Notes: generated from the letters alone by a model not told the origin. 64,000 bases of DNA from Rhizohabitans arisaemae (GCF_025996515.1 NZ_BLRH01000034.1:744001-808000), one strand, 5' to 3'. Shown: positions 49,395-58,900, counted from the first letter of the stretch. Program-made: numbers and translations.

Positions 49395-49531
49395 GACGAG
49401 CACCCACCCAGCCCCCTCCGACACCGGACGCCGAGCGGCGGCTGCGTGCTCCGTCACACTCAGCCGTGTCCGACCTCCGACCTGTTCCAACCCTCGGACG
49501 AAGAGCGGCACCGATGAGTATGATCCCGGGT

Positions 49532-49798
49532 ATGAGCAATAGGAAGGTAAGGGTCACCATCACCGTCGACCCTGAGGTCCTTGAATACGCCGAGCACCTC
49601 GTTTCCGGCGGGAAGGCAACGAGTGTCGCCGCCGTCTTCAATGAGGCCATCGCGGAGAAGCGCATCACCGACCAGCGGGCCCTCGCCCTCCTGCAGGAAC
49701 GCGCGGCCCAGGCAAACCCTGAGCGGGTGGCTCGCATGATGGCCCACGTCCGGCGGCAACTGGTCGACAAGGGCTTCCCGGTGACCACCGGTGAGTGA
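49532..49798 (+). CDS. VapB/RHH-like antitoxin
   Basis: About 88 residues from ATG 49532. RKVRVTITVDPEVLEYAEHL, VSGGKATSVAAVFNEAIAEK, RITDQRALALLQERAAQANP, ERVARMMAHVRRQLVDKGF. The TITVDPEVLEYAE strand-helix-helix is a ribbon-helix-helix-like start and the acidic/basic helical tail would bind the toxin. Alternative starts lie at 49514 and 49466; the core begins near 49532. The end overlaps the PIN-domain gene by 8 bases, the usual order for vapBC. It should repress its own promoter. Confidence 0.8.
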   Translation: MSNRKVRVTITVDPEVLEYAEHLVSGGKATSVAAVFNEAIAEKRITDQRALALLQERAAQANPERVARMMAHVRRQLVDKGFPVTTGE

Positions 49799-50222
49799 TT
49801 TCTCCCCCACCCCCCACATCCTCGACTCCACGATCCTCGTCAACGTCGCCCGCGGCGATGCCGACCTGATCGGGTTTCTGCAGGACTTCGATCGTTCAGG
49901 GCAGACACTGGTCATTCCATCCTTGGCCGTCGCAGGAGCGCTGCTGGACAGCCGCGGTTTGCCCGAGGCCCAGCCGCTCCTGGCGGGGCTGGCCGCGTTC
50001 GAGCGGGCCACGGTCGCGCCGCTGGACGGCGTTCCCCAGGCCGCCCATCTCGCGCACATGATCTCCATCACCGGACTGACCCCTTACGACGCGCACGTGG
50101 CAGCCATCGCCGACGTCGCCGTCTGCCCCATCCTGACGCTCGACGCCAAACATTGGCACGATTCCTCTCACGCACTCGCCCACCCCCTAACGATCATTGA
50201 GATCGCCGAGGCCGAGCAGTAG
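49791..50222 (+). CDS. PIN-domain protein (VapC-like toxin)
   Basis: 143 residues from GTG 49791. PIN acidic residues D12 (HILDSTILVNVA), D100 (LTPYDAHVAAIAD) and D118 (ILTLDAKHW) are present. The glutamate normally found after the second strand (PxxxxE) is a glycine near position 49 in IPSLAVAGALLD. PIN ribonucleases cleave tRNA or mRNA, and the missing acid could weaken or abolish this. It overlaps the antitoxin gene and is co-translated with it. Confidence 0.85.
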   Translation: MSDFSPTPHILDSTILVNVARGDADLIGFLQDFDRSGQTLVIPSLAVAGALLDSRGLPEAQPLLAGLAAFERATVAPLDGVPQAAHLAHMISITGLTPYDAHVAAIADVAVCPILTLDAKHWHDSSHALAHPLTIIEIAEAEQ

Positions 50223-50374
50223 CGACCCGAAGACGTCCCAGTCCCGGTCCTCGCACCTCGGGTGAGACCCACATGCTCTCCGCGTACTCAAGGGGTGGGG
50301 CCCCAAGGGGGCGACACACGAATGCGCGCCTACCCCGGACCGCGGAGGTCGCGATTGCCGGGTACGGTCGCAGG

Positions 50375-51097
50375 ATGGCGCTTCGACTACCTGATCGCGT
50401 TGTCCGACTACGCCGCCGCGTGCGACGGCTCCGGCAACCGAAGCCGATCGGTGTCCTGGTGCTCCTCACCGCGCTCGTGGCGGTCGTGTTGTTCGTCCCG
50501 CATCCGGACCCCGAGCAGATCCGCGGCTGGGCGCGGGCCGCCGGTCCCTGGCTGCCGCTCGTGTTCTTCGCCGTGCACGCGCTGGTGACCGTCGTCTTCC
50601 CGCGGACCCCGTTCACGCTCAGCGCCGGACTCCTGTTCGGGCCGATCACCGGCATCGCCGTCGCGATCTCCGCCAGTACGGTGAGTGCGGCGCTGGCCTT
50701 TCTGCTCGCGCGCGCGATCGGGCGCGACGCGATCGCCACGCGGTTGACCCACCCGGCGGTCGCCGCTGTGGACCGCCGGCTCGCCCGTCGTGGCTGGCTT
50801 GCCGTCGGGTCGCTGCGGCTGATCGCGCCGGCCCCGTTCCCGCTGGTCAACTTCTGCGCCGGCGTGTCGTCGATCCGGCTCGTGCCCTTCCTGGCCGCCA
50901 CGGCGGTCGGGGCGCTGCCCGGCACGATCGCCGTCGTCGTTCTCGGCGACGCGCTCACCGGGCGCGTCGACCCGGCGCTGATCGTCGTCTCCGCGATCTG
51001 CCTGGCGATCGGATTGGCCGGCCTGGTGGTCGACGCCCGCCTCGGCGTCGAAGAACCACGCGAGGAAGACCCGGTCAGGTCAGGCTCCCACGTTTGA
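50375..51097 (+). CDS. TVP38/TMEM64 (DedA-like) family membrane protein
   Basis: 240 residues from ATG 50375. KPIGVLVLLTALVAVVLFVP, PWLPLVFFAVHALVTVVFPR, TPFTLSAGLLFGPITGIAVA, ISASTVSAALAFLLARAIGR, LIAPAPFPLVNFCAGVSSIR, FLAATAVGALPGTIAVVVLG are the six-helix SNARE-associated Golgi/TVP38 pattern with the conserved F/L-FGP and R...PAPFP-N. These proteins act as lipid flippases or transporters in the membrane. No obvious operon partner is present. An upstream frame extends to 50273 but lacks conserved content. Confidence 0.9.
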   Translation: MALRLPDRVVRLRRRVRRLRQPKPIGVLVLLTALVAVVLFVPHPDPEQIRGWARAAGPWLPLVFFAVHALVTVVFPRTPFTLSAGLLFGPITGIAVAISASTVSAALAFLLARAIGRDAIATRLTHPAVAAVDRRLARRGWLAVGSLRLIAPAPFPLVNFCAGVSSIRLVPFLAATAVGALPGTIAVVVLGDALTGRVDPALIVVSAICLAIGLAGLVVDARLGVEEPREEDPVRSGSHV

Positions 51098-51172
51098 CCC
51101 GCCTTCCTGAGACACGGTCCCGGCGCCGGGTGCTCACCACCGACCCGACGGACGGAGGTGGCACCGGCCGGG

Positions 51173-51320
51173 TCAGCCGGTTTCGGCGCCGAGCCGCTTC
51201 TCAAACCAGTGGTGGCCGTACGGATCACCGCGGAGCCTGGCGGCGAGGATCGGAGACCCCGCCACAACGATCCGGCGCCCGATCAAAGCGAACCCCGTGC
51301 CGAGCCGCCCGGTGGCGGCT
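51173..51320 (-). pseudogene. Short unidentified C-terminal gene remnant
   Basis: The minus strand reads GFALIGRRIVVAGSPILAAR, LRGDPYGHHWFEKRLGAETG then TGA at 51173-51175, downstream of rhodanese on the same strand. The hydrophobic strand and the conserved-looking GDPYGHHWFEKRL suggest the end of a real protein, but no start codon with a ribosome site exists and the frame is closed upstream by a stop. I cannot name the family. Confidence 0.3.
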
Positions 51321-51350
51321 CACCCTGCCCACGGTGCGGCCCGCGGCCGG

Positions 51351-51692
51351 TCAGCGCCGGGCGGGCGCACCGGTCTCCGTGGGCAGCCCCGCGGACACCC
51401 AGTCCTCCTTGCCCGCGTCGTAGTCGTAGACGCGCGCATATCCCAACTCGGCCAGCCGTCTCGCCGCGATGCGGGAGTTCGGGCAGGGTGAGTTGGCGCA
51501 GTAGACGATGATCTCGGCCTGCTTGTCCGGCAGCAGTGCCGGGGCGAGCCGGTCCACCTCGTCGTGCGGCAGGTTGAGCGCCCCCGGCAGGTGCTCCTGC
51601 TCGTAGTGCATGGCGGGAAGCGCCTCCACCAGAGTGACCGCGCCACTTTCGATCTTCTTCTTGACCTCGTCACGGGTGATGATCGTCGACAT
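51351..51692 (-). CDS. Rhodanese-like sulfurtransferase
   Basis: 113 residues from ATG 51692. TRDEVKKKIESGAVTLVEAL, HYEQEHLPGALNLPHDEVDR, EIIVYCANSPCPNSRIAARR, LAELGYARVYDYDAGKEDWV. The active-site loop YCANSPC carries the catalytic cysteine. It transfers sulfur or handles reactive sulfur species in the cytosol. It is divergent from a MarR gene and shares a long palindrome with it; MarR/rhodanese pairs elsewhere respond to thiol or sulfane stress. The codons before the ATG are unlikely to be translated because they lie in the operator. Confidence 0.88.
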   Translation of the reverse strand: MSTIITRDEVKKKIESGAVTLVEALPAMHYEQEHLPGALNLPHDEVDRLAPALLPDKQAEIIVYCANSPCPNSRIAARRLAELGYARVYDYDAGKEDWVSAGLPTETGAPARR

Positions 51693-51716
51693 CTCCGAAC
51701 AATCCCTTCGTTTTTT

Positions 51717-51756
51717 GTGCGTGCACACACACCATAATAGATGTGTGCGCACGCAC
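51717..51756. promoter_or_regulatory. 40-bp inverted repeat of alternating purine-pyrimidine (MarR operator)
   Basis: GTGCGTGCACACACA (51717-51731) and TGTGTGCGCACGCAC (51742-51756) are reverse complements with one mismatch, around a 10-bp AT-rich spacer holding a TATAAT-like element (ATAATA). Both arms alternate purine and pyrimidine without a break, so they could take Z form. The site is shared by rhodanese and MarR promoters. Confidence 0.8.
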
Positions 51757-51780
51757 ACAAGCCCCCGCTATGCTTCCCCC

Positions 51781-52242
51781 ATGAGTCGAGGCCAGGATGC
51801 GGGACTTCAGGCGTGGCGGGCGCTGCTGCTCGCCCACAACGCGGCGGTCCGCGCCATTGAGAGCGACGTGCAACGCGATGGCAAGGTCCCGCTGACCTGG
51901 TACGACGTTCTCCTCGAACTCAACGCGGCACCCGAGGAAGGCCTGCGGATGCACGACCTCGCCGGCCGCGTCGTTCTCAGCCGCACCCGGGTGAGCCGCC
52001 TGGTCGACGAGATGGCCCGCGCCGATCTGGTGCTCAAGAGACCCGACACCACGGACAAGCGCATGGTGTGGGCCGCCATCACGACCGACGGCCGCTCGGC
52101 CCTGCGCGCCACCGCTCCGGCCTATCTTCAGAGCATCCGGCGCCACTTCTCCGCCCACCTCACCGCGGAGGAGGCCGAGGTGATCGCCCGCGCTCTGCTC
52201 AAGGTCGCCGAGCGCGAGGGCGACCACGTCCAGGGCCCCTGA
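51781..52242 (+). CDS. MarR-family regulator
   Basis: 153 residues. VPLTWYDVLLELNAAPEEGL, RMHDLAGRVVLSRTRVSRLV, DEMARADLVLKRPDTTDKRM, VWAAITTDGRSALRATAPAY form the winged helix with wing DTTDKR. Start ATG 51781 follows the operator by 24 bp. It is divergent from rhodanese. It has no cysteine in the DNA-binding core, so sensing through cysteines is unlikely; a ligand is probably bound. Confidence 0.92.
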   Translation: MSRGQDAGLQAWRALLLAHNAAVRAIESDVQRDGKVPLTWYDVLLELNAAPEEGLRMHDLAGRVVLSRTRVSRLVDEMARADLVLKRPDTTDKRMVWAAITTDGRSALRATAPAYLQSIRRHFSAHLTAEEAEVIARALLKVAEREGDHVQGP

Positions 52243-52334
52243 CCAAGCCTCGGCCCGTTCGGTACGGCGAGAGCGCGGCGATTCGCCGTACCGGCCCCCG
52301 TAGGTCGAAAAACACCCCGCGCCCACCTACCACG

Positions 52335-52670
52335 TCACTCGAGGCCCCAGCTGTGGATGCGGGTGGGGTGGATACGGATCAGCGGATCCGGTCCGTCCAC
52401 GGCTTCGGCGTTCCCCCGGACCTCGACGCCGCGCGGCCGCCACGGCGGCAGCACCTCGTCGATCACGATGGCGGCCACCCCGGTTCGCCGGACGTCCCGG
52501 AACTTCTTGGTGGCCGCGAAGTTCCGGCCACGGATCTCGACGGTGTTCCCGGAGACACTCCATCCGACCGGAGCGATGTGCGGCATGCCGTCGGCGCCGA
52601 CCGTGGCCAGCCGGCCCAGGAGCTTGGCGTCGGCGAGAAAGTCGAGTTCGACCTGGCTGAAGGTGGTCAT
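52335..52670 (-). CDS. PPOX-class F420-dependent protein
   Basis: 111 residues from ATG 52670. MTTFSQVELDFLADAKLLGR, LATVGADGMPHIAPVGWSVS, KKFRDVRRTGVAAIVIDEVL, IRIHPTRIHSWGLE match the short F420-binding split-barrel group, as in the gene at 4.2 kb (IHPRRIVTMGI there). Co-translated with the DUF6069 gene (TGATG). Expression is probably controlled by the divergent TetR. Confidence 0.88.
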   Translation of the reverse strand: MTTFSQVELDFLADAKLLGRLATVGADGMPHIAPVGWSVSGNTVEIRGRNFAATKKFRDVRRTGVAAIVIDEVLPPWRPRGVEVRGNAEAVDGPDPLIRIHPTRIHSWGLE

Positions 52671-53071
52671 CAGGCCCTCCGCAGACCCGGGATGAGCACT
52701 GCGGCGACCGCGACGTGCATGGCGGCCAAGGCGACGATCGTGCCGGTGGCGGCCTCGACGGTCAGGAGGGGGGCGAAGGACAGCAGGAGCGCGACGAGCG
52801 CCAGAGCCGTCCAGGCGGTGCGGCCGCGCGCGGAGAAGCGGGTGAGCAGCGCGTGTGAGCCCAGCCCGGCCAGCGCGCCCGCCAAGGCCGTGGTCAGCAC
52901 CATGTGCACGCCGATCGACATGGGCGGCTGGCCTGCCATGGTCACCTTCAGGTCGGCGCCGGCGAGGCCGGCGCCCAGCCAGACGGGAACCGGTGCGAAC
53001 ACCGCCCCGGCCGCCACCCAGAGGCGCGTGGACAGATTCGAAGACCGACGGGTGGGTGTGGTCGTGGACAT
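52670..53071 (-). CDS. DUF6069-like four-helix membrane protein
   Basis: 133 residues. LWVAAGAVFAPVPVWLGAGL, IGVHMVLTTALAGALAGLGS, ALLTRF, TAWTALALVALLLSFAPLLT, TGTIVALAAMHVAVAAVLIP give four helices. The order and the central HALL are those of the DUF6069 membrane proteins common in actinobacteria, often beside TetR regulators. Function is unknown. It is the first gene of the two-gene operon whose promoter holds the 21-bp-arm inverted repeat. Confidence 0.8.
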   Translation of the reverse strand: MSTTTPTRRSSNLSTRLWVAAGAVFAPVPVWLGAGLAGADLKVTMAGQPPMSIGVHMVLTTALAGALAGLGSHALLTRFSARGRTAWTALALVALLLSFAPLLTVEAATGTIVALAAMHVAVAAVLIPGLRRA

Positions 53072-53086
53072 GGAAGACCTCCAACA

Positions 53087-53143
53087 AACTTCACATGCTG
53101 TGTAGTTTCCAAGCTAGCCCAGAACTGCACAGCATGTAAAGTT
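53087..53143. promoter_or_regulatory. 57-bp inverted repeat, 21-bp arms (TetR operator)
   Basis: Twenty-one bases at 53087-53107 are mirrored at 53123-53143 with two mismatches, around a 15-bp spacer. The core is ACATGCTGTGTAGTT. The site lies 16 bp before the DUF6069 start and 7 bp before the TetR start. Confidence 0.8.
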
Positions 53144-53149
53144 ATCTCC

Positions 53150-53758
53150 GTGGAACCTCAGAACGCGCGGAGCAGACGGACCGGCGCCGCACTGCTGCAG
53201 GCCGCCCGGGAGCTCATCGAGGCCGACGGCTTTGAGGGCCTGACCATGCAGGCGGTGGCCGAGCGCGCCGGCGTCTCACGCCGAGGGGTTTACCTGCACT
53301 TCTCCAGTCGTACGGACCTGGTCACGGCCCTCTACCGCGATCTCGGCCGCACCGAGGAAGTGGCCGCCTCGCTCCAGGCCGTGTGGGACTCGCCCGACGG
53401 CCGCGCCGCCCTGACGGAGTGGGCGGCCCACATCGCCCGCTCACATCCCCGAATCCTGGCGATCATGGCTGCGGTCGACCACGCTCGGCGGAGCGACGCC
53501 GACGCGGCCGAGCTCTGGGAGACGGCCCAGTCCAGGTGGCTGATGGGCTGCACCAGGCTCATGCGATGGCTTGCCGACGAGGATTCCCTCGCCGAGTGCT
53601 GGACGGTCGAGACCGCCGCCGACATGATGTGGGCGCTGATGTCACCCGACCTGCTCACCCGGCTGCTGTCGGGCCGCGGCTGGTCCCGGCAGGAGGTGGC
53701 CGACCACCTCGGGACGCTCTTCCGGGCCACCTTCCTGCGGCAGGAGCAGACCCCGTGA
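53150..53758 (+). CDS. TetR-family regulator
   Basis: 202 residues from GTG 53150. RRTGAALLQAARELIEADGF, EGLTMQAVAERAGVSRRGVY, LHFSSRTDLVTALYRDLGR form the DNA-binding part; the C-terminal domain has WETAQSRWLMGCTRLMRWLA and ETAADMMWALMSPDLLTRLL. It is divergent from the DUF6069-PPOX operon and probably represses it and itself via the 57-bp inverted repeat. Confidence 0.92.
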   Translation: MEPQNARSRRTGAALLQAARELIEADGFEGLTMQAVAERAGVSRRGVYLHFSSRTDLVTALYRDLGRTEEVAASLQAVWDSPDGRAALTEWAAHIARSHPRILAIMAAVDHARRSDADAAELWETAQSRWLMGCTRLMRWLADEDSLAECWTVETAADMMWALMSPDLLTRLLSGRGWSRQEVADHLGTLFRATFLRQEQTP

Positions 53759-53847
53759 GGCGTGGCGACCCCACGGCGGCGCGGTGTGTTTCCGGCGTAC
53801 TCCGGCCGCCACCCCAAAGGACAGCGGCTTCTCGGAGCGACGGTGTC

Positions 53848-55221
53848 TCACCAGCCGTCGGTGTCAAAGGTGCTCTCGTCGCGACTGCCGTCCGTTATCC
53901 ACCACAGTGACCGCACGCTGCCTTCCCAGGCAGGCAGATCGGGCGCGAACCAGGCCAGTGCCAGCTCGTCCCGTCCGTCGCCGTCGTAGTCGGCCGCCGC
54001 CCAAGGGCCTGCCGGGCGCGTCTTGTTGAGAATGTCGAGCAATTCCTCGGGGTCGTCGAACGGCGTTTGCGTGCGCTGCTCGGGCGTCAGATCCCTGTAC
54101 GGTCCGAGCCGACGGATCACCTTCCCGTCGCGTCGCAGCCCGGTCGCTTCGCCGTGGAACAGTTCGACGCCGTCGGAGCCGCGGTCGATCGCGAGATCGT
54201 CCTGCCCGTCGCCGTCGTAGTCTCCCGCGACCATACTCTGGGCGAATCTGATGTTTTTGAACACCTGTGGCGCCCGCCCCGCCCCGCCGAAGTAGACAGT
54301 CATCACGCCTTCGACCTGCGGCGGCTCGGTCTCGTACCCCGGCTCGCCGTTGCGGTTGCCGTCATCGGCGACCACGACGTCGTCGGCGCCGTCACCGTCG
54401 AAATCCCCGAACGCCGAGGAATTGCCCGCGTTCAGCTCGCGGGCGTCGCGAGACAACCCGTCGGGACCGCCCTCGAACAGCCATGACGGCATCTGGCCAC
54501 CGTCGGTGCCGCTGTGCACGAGCAGGCTGGTGGCATGGCGCCCGTCGATCCTTCCTGCGACCAGGTGTGAGAACGGCCAGTCCCCCGGTCCGGGCTGGGT
54601 GGTGTGGCGGCGTGGGGCGCCTTCCCGGGTGAACGGTCCGTACAGCACGGCCAGGTCCTCCTCGGACGTCCCCTTCCTCGGCACACCCATCGCCAGGTCG
54701 CCGTTGCCGTCGCCGTCGAAGTCCCCCGGCACGCCCGCATAGGAGGAGTTGGGCTCGAGGAAGGGCGGCTGGATGACGGTCGGTCTTGCATCGGGGTCCA
54801 CCCCCTTCGGTCCGCCCCACAACAGGTGAAGGACCCCGCGGTACGCTCCCACCGGGAAGCCGTAGATCAACACGTCGGCGAAGCCGTCACTGTCCATGTC
54901 GGCTGTGCCCGCATTGCTGACGTGGTCAAAGCCGAAGTCCGCGGTGGTCACCACCGTCCGGGTCTGGGGGTTGAGACCGTCTTTCGAGCCGTACACGATC
55001 GTGAGATCGGGCGGTGTTTCCTGGTTGCGGTTGGAGAAGACCAGGTCCGCGAAGCCGTCGCCGTTGATGTCGTCGGGATTGTCGCCGCCCTTTCCCGCCG
55101 CGGGTGCCGACGCCGGGGTGGACGACGAGGACGTCGGCGCGTCCCGCCCGGGTTCGGTGCCGCATCCACCCAGCAGCAGCACGATCGCGACCATGACGGC
55201 CGTTCCATTCCCGATCTTCAT
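53848..55221 (-). CDS. FG-GAP/VCBS-repeat lipoprotein
   Basis: 457 residues. The signal ends in lipobox LLLGGC (C20), so it is a membrane-anchored lipoprotein. Six calcium-loop motifs of the DxDxDG type follow in order: DINGDGFAD, DMDSDGFAD, DFDGDGNGD, DFDGDGADD, DYDGDGQDD, DYDGDGRDE. These mark an integrin-like FG-GAP propeller that binds ligand in a calcium-dependent way. A Ser/Pro/Ala spacer follows the lipid cysteine. There is no enzyme motif, so a binding or adhesion role is inferred. Confidence 0.88.
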   Translation of the reverse strand: MKIGNGTAVMVAIVLLLGGCGTEPGRDAPTSSSSTPASAPAAGKGGDNPDDINGDGFADLVFSNRNQETPPDLTIVYGSKDGLNPQTRTVVTTADFGFDHVSNAGTADMDSDGFADVLIYGFPVGAYRGVLHLLWGGPKGVDPDARPTVIQPPFLEPNSSYAGVPGDFDGDGNGDLAMGVPRKGTSEEDLAVLYGPFTREGAPRRHTTQPGPGDWPFSHLVAGRIDGRHATSLLVHSGTDGGQMPSWLFEGGPDGLSRDARELNAGNSSAFGDFDGDGADDVVVADDGNRNGEPGYETEPPQVEGVMTVYFGGAGRAPQVFKNIRFAQSMVAGDYDGDGQDDLAIDRGSDGVELFHGEATGLRRDGKVIRRLGPYRDLTPEQRTQTPFDDPEELLDILNKTRPAGPWAAADYDGDGRDELALAWFAPDLPAWEGSVRSLWWITDGSRDESTFDTDGW

Positions 55222-55499
55222 CGCGCACCGAGAACGAGCGGCCCGGCCTGCGCATCCCGTTCCAGTGCCTCGGTGAAACTCGGGGACCCGTACATCACCG
55301 GAGCCACCCTGCCCACATCGCTCCGAGGCACAACGGGCGCCACCGCCCCCCTGTCCCCGGCCTTGTCTCCAGCCCCGTACTCAACACGGTCCATCCCGGC
55401 CTCTCAGCTCAGCGGATCATCGGCGATGATCGTCATGACGGTGTAGACGCCGCTCCGGCTCACCGGGTTCACGCCGCCATACCGCGTTCGGCAATGCCG

Positions 55500-55525
55500 A
55501 GGGCGCCCGCGATGGCGGGCGCCCT
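55500..55525. terminator. Stem-loop terminator
   Basis: AGGGCGCCCGC, GATG, GCGGGCGCCCT is a perfect 11-bp stem with a four-base loop, 31 bp after the stop of the small gene on the minus strand. The approximately 280 bases beyond it, up to the lipoprotein start (55222-55499), show no recognisable gene. Confidence 0.75.
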
Positions 55526-55555
55526 GAATCGGCCAGGCGGTGCGTCGCCGTACGA

Positions 55556-55651
55556 TCAGACGGCCGCGGCGAGGAGGATGGCGCCGAGACCGAGGAAGTA
55601 CAGCGATTCGATGAGCTGGAAACTCCGTCGCCGACTGGCCGACCCTGACAC
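55556..55651 (-). CDS. 31-residue small membrane protein
   Basis: GTG 55651 is preceded by GGAGG at seven bases, an ideal ribosome-binding site. The peptide is basic at the start (VSGSASRRRSFQLIES) and ends in a helix LYFLGLGAILLAAAV. A perfect stem-loop follows 31 bp later. A start signal, one hydrophobic helix and a terminator in such a short stretch argue for a real small gene. The family is not recognised. Confidence 0.6.
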   Translation of the reverse strand: MSGSASRRRSFQLIESLYFLGLGAILLAAAV

Positions 55652-55905
55652 ACGGGCTCCTCCCGCGATCCCGCGCCGCGGAGCCCGTACCGGCCCTGTT
55701 TGTGCCGGTCACATGGTGATTACCGACAAGTAGCAAGCGGCCGTCCGGCGCGCTTGCGCATGTGTGCTTTTGGTCGTTTTCCACAACTGCGGGGCTGTGG
55801 GATGCTCCCTCTACACCATTCCCCTACTCGCCGGTAAAGGTAAGGCTGTACTGGCGCAAGGGGGGCGCCCTGCAGGCGCGCATAGTCAACAGGAGGGCTC
55901 GGTCG

Positions 55906-58900
55906 GTGTTCAGTCGTGTCGCCATCGTCAACCGTGGTGAGGCCGCGATGCGGCTCATCCACGCCGTACGGGACATCGCCGCGGAGACCGGGACACGGAT
56001 CGAGACCGTCGCCCTGCACACCGACGTCGACCGCACCGCCACATTCGTGCGCGAGGCCGATATCGCCTACGACCTCGGTCCCGCGTCCGCACGCCCGTAC
56101 CTGGACCTGAAGGTCCTGGAGCGCGCGCTCACGGAGACCGGGGCCGACGCCGCGTGGGTCGGCTGGGGCTTCGTCGCCGAGGACCCGGCGTTCGCGGAGC
56201 TGTGCGAGAAGATCGGGGTCGTCTTCGTCGGGCCGAGCCCGGAGGCCATGCGCAAGCTCGGCGACAAAATCGGCGCGAAGCTGATCGCCGAGGAGGTCGG
56301 CGTGCCGGTCGCGCCGTGGAGCCGCGGCGCGGTCGAGACCCTGGACGCGGCCCTGGCGGCGGCCACGGAGATCGGCTATCCGCTGATGCTGAAGGCGACC
56401 GCGGGCGGCGGCGGGCGCGGGATCCGCGTGGTCACGAACGAGACCGACCTCGCCGACGCCTACGAGCGCACCAGCCAGGAGGCCGCACGGGCGTTCGGCA
56501 GCGGCGTCGTCTTCCTGGAGCGCCTGGTCACCGGTGCCCGGCACGTCGAGGTCCAGGTGATCGCCGACGGCGAGGGCACGGCGTGGGCGCTCGGCGTCCG
56601 CGACTGCTCGGTGCAGCGGCGCAACCAGAAGGTCATCGAGGAGTCGGCGTCGCCGGTGCTCAGCCCGGCGCAGACGGCCGAACTCAAGGCGTCGGCCGAG
56701 CGGCTGGCCGTGGCGGTCGGATACCGCGGCGCGGCGACCGTCGAGTTCCTCTACCACCCCGGCGACAAGCTGTTCGCGTTCCTGGAGGTCAACACCCGTC
56801 TGCAGGTCGAGCACCCGATCACCGAGGCCGTCACCGGGTTCGACCTGGTCAAGGCGCAGCTGTGGGTGGCGTCCGGCGGCAGGCTGGAAGGCGTGCCGCC
56901 GGTGGAGCGCGGGCACGCCGTCGAGGCCCGGTTGAACGCCGAGGACCCCGACCGCGACTTCGCGCCCTCCCCGGGCCGCATCGCGCGGCTGGACCTGCCC
57001 GCGGGGCCCGGCATCCGCGTGGACACCGGCGTCAGCGAGGGCGACGTCATCCCCGCCGACTTCGACTCGATGATCGCGAAGATCATCGCCTACGGCCGTG
57101 ACCGCGACGAGGCTCTGGGCCGGCTGCGCCGGGCGATGGCCCAGACCAAGGTGATCATCGAGGGCGGCGCCACGAACAAGAGCTTCGTGCTCGACCTGCT
57201 CGACCAGCCCGAGGTGATCGACGCCACCGCGGACACCGGCTGGATCGACCGCGTCCGCGGCGAGGGCCTGGGCGGGGCCCGGAGACTCGTCTCGCACCGG
57301 CATTCCGCGGTCGCGCTGGCGGTCGCCGCCATCGAGGCGTACGAGGCGGAGGAACGCGTCGAGCGGCGGCGGCTGCTGTCCACGTCGTCCGGCGGACGCC
57401 CCCAGGTGCAGCACGAGAGCGGCCGGCCGCTCGACCTCAAGCTGCGCGGCATCGGATACCGCGTGCGCGTGGCGCGGGTCTGCGCGCACCGGTTCCGCGT
57501 CGGGGTGGAAACGCGGGACGAGATCCGCACCGCCGACGTCGAACTCGACCGCTTCGACCGGCACACCGGGCAGATCGTGGTCAACGGCGTCCGGTACCGC
57601 CTGCTCACCGGAACGCACGGGCCGATCCACCTGGTCGAGGTGGACGGCGTGACGCACCGGGTCAGCCGCGACGAGGGCGGCGTCGTCCGCTCGCCCGCAC
57701 CCGCGCTGGTCGTCGCCACACCGCTGGCGGTCGGCGCCGAGGTCGAGGCGGGCGCGCCGGTGCTGGTGCTGGAGAGCATGAAGATGGAGACGGTGCTGCG
57801 GGCCCCGTTCAAGGCGCGGTTGAAGGAATGCACCGTGTCGGTGGGCAGCCAGGTGGAGACCGGGGCACCGCTGCTGCGGCTGGAGCCGCTCGCCGACGAA
57901 GCCGACGAAGCCGAGGACGCCCCGGCCGTGGAATCCGTCGAGCTGGAGCTGCCCGCCGCACCCGGGGCGATCCCGGCCCGGGCGCGCGCCAGGCGCGGCC
58001 AGGAGGACCTGCGCGGCCTGCTGCTCGGTTTCGACGTCGACCCGCACGACGAACGCCGGGTGCTCGACGACTACCTCGCCGCACGCCGGGCGGCCGACGA
58101 GGACGGCCACCGGCCCCTCGCCGAGGAGCTCGAACTCGTCGACGCGTTCGCCGACCTCGCCGAGCTGAGCCGCAACCGGCCGGCGCGTGAAGACGGCGGC
58201 GGTGACGGCCACGTGCACAGCACCCGCGAGTACTTCCACACCTACCTGCAGAGCCTCGACGTCGAACGGGCCGGACTGCCGAAGGCGTTCCAGACCAAGC
58301 TCGCCAAGGCGCTCGGGCACTACGGCGTCACCGAGCTGGAGCGCTCCCCCGAGCTCGAAGCCGGGGTGTTCCGGATCTTCCTCGCCCAGCAGCGCGCGTC
58401 CGCGAACGCCGCGGTCGTCTCGACGTTGCTCCGCGCGTGGCTGCAGGAGCCGCCGCCGGACGAGACGCTGCGCGAGCCCGCCGGTCTCGCCCTGGAGCGG
58501 CTGGTAGCCGCGACCCAGGTCCGCTTCCCGGTGGTCTCCGACCTCGCGCGCGGCGTGGTGTTCGCCTGGTTCGGCCGGCCGCTGCTGCGCCGCAACCGCG
58601 CCCGGGTCTACGCCGACGTCCGCAAGCACCTGCGCCACCTGGACACCCACCCGGACGCGCCGGACCGCGCCGAGCGCATCGGCGAGATGGTGCGCAGCAC
58701 CGAGCCGCTGGTGCGGTTGCTCGGCCAGCGGCTGATCCGCGACAACCTGGACAACGGGGTCATGCTGGAGGTGCTGACCCGGCGGTACTACGGCAACAAG
58801 GGTCTCACCGGCGTCCGTACCACAAAGGTCGCGGGCTGCACGTTCGTGGTCGCCGAGCGCGCGGGCTCGCGCCTGGTATCCGCCGCGGTGAGCTTCGAGG

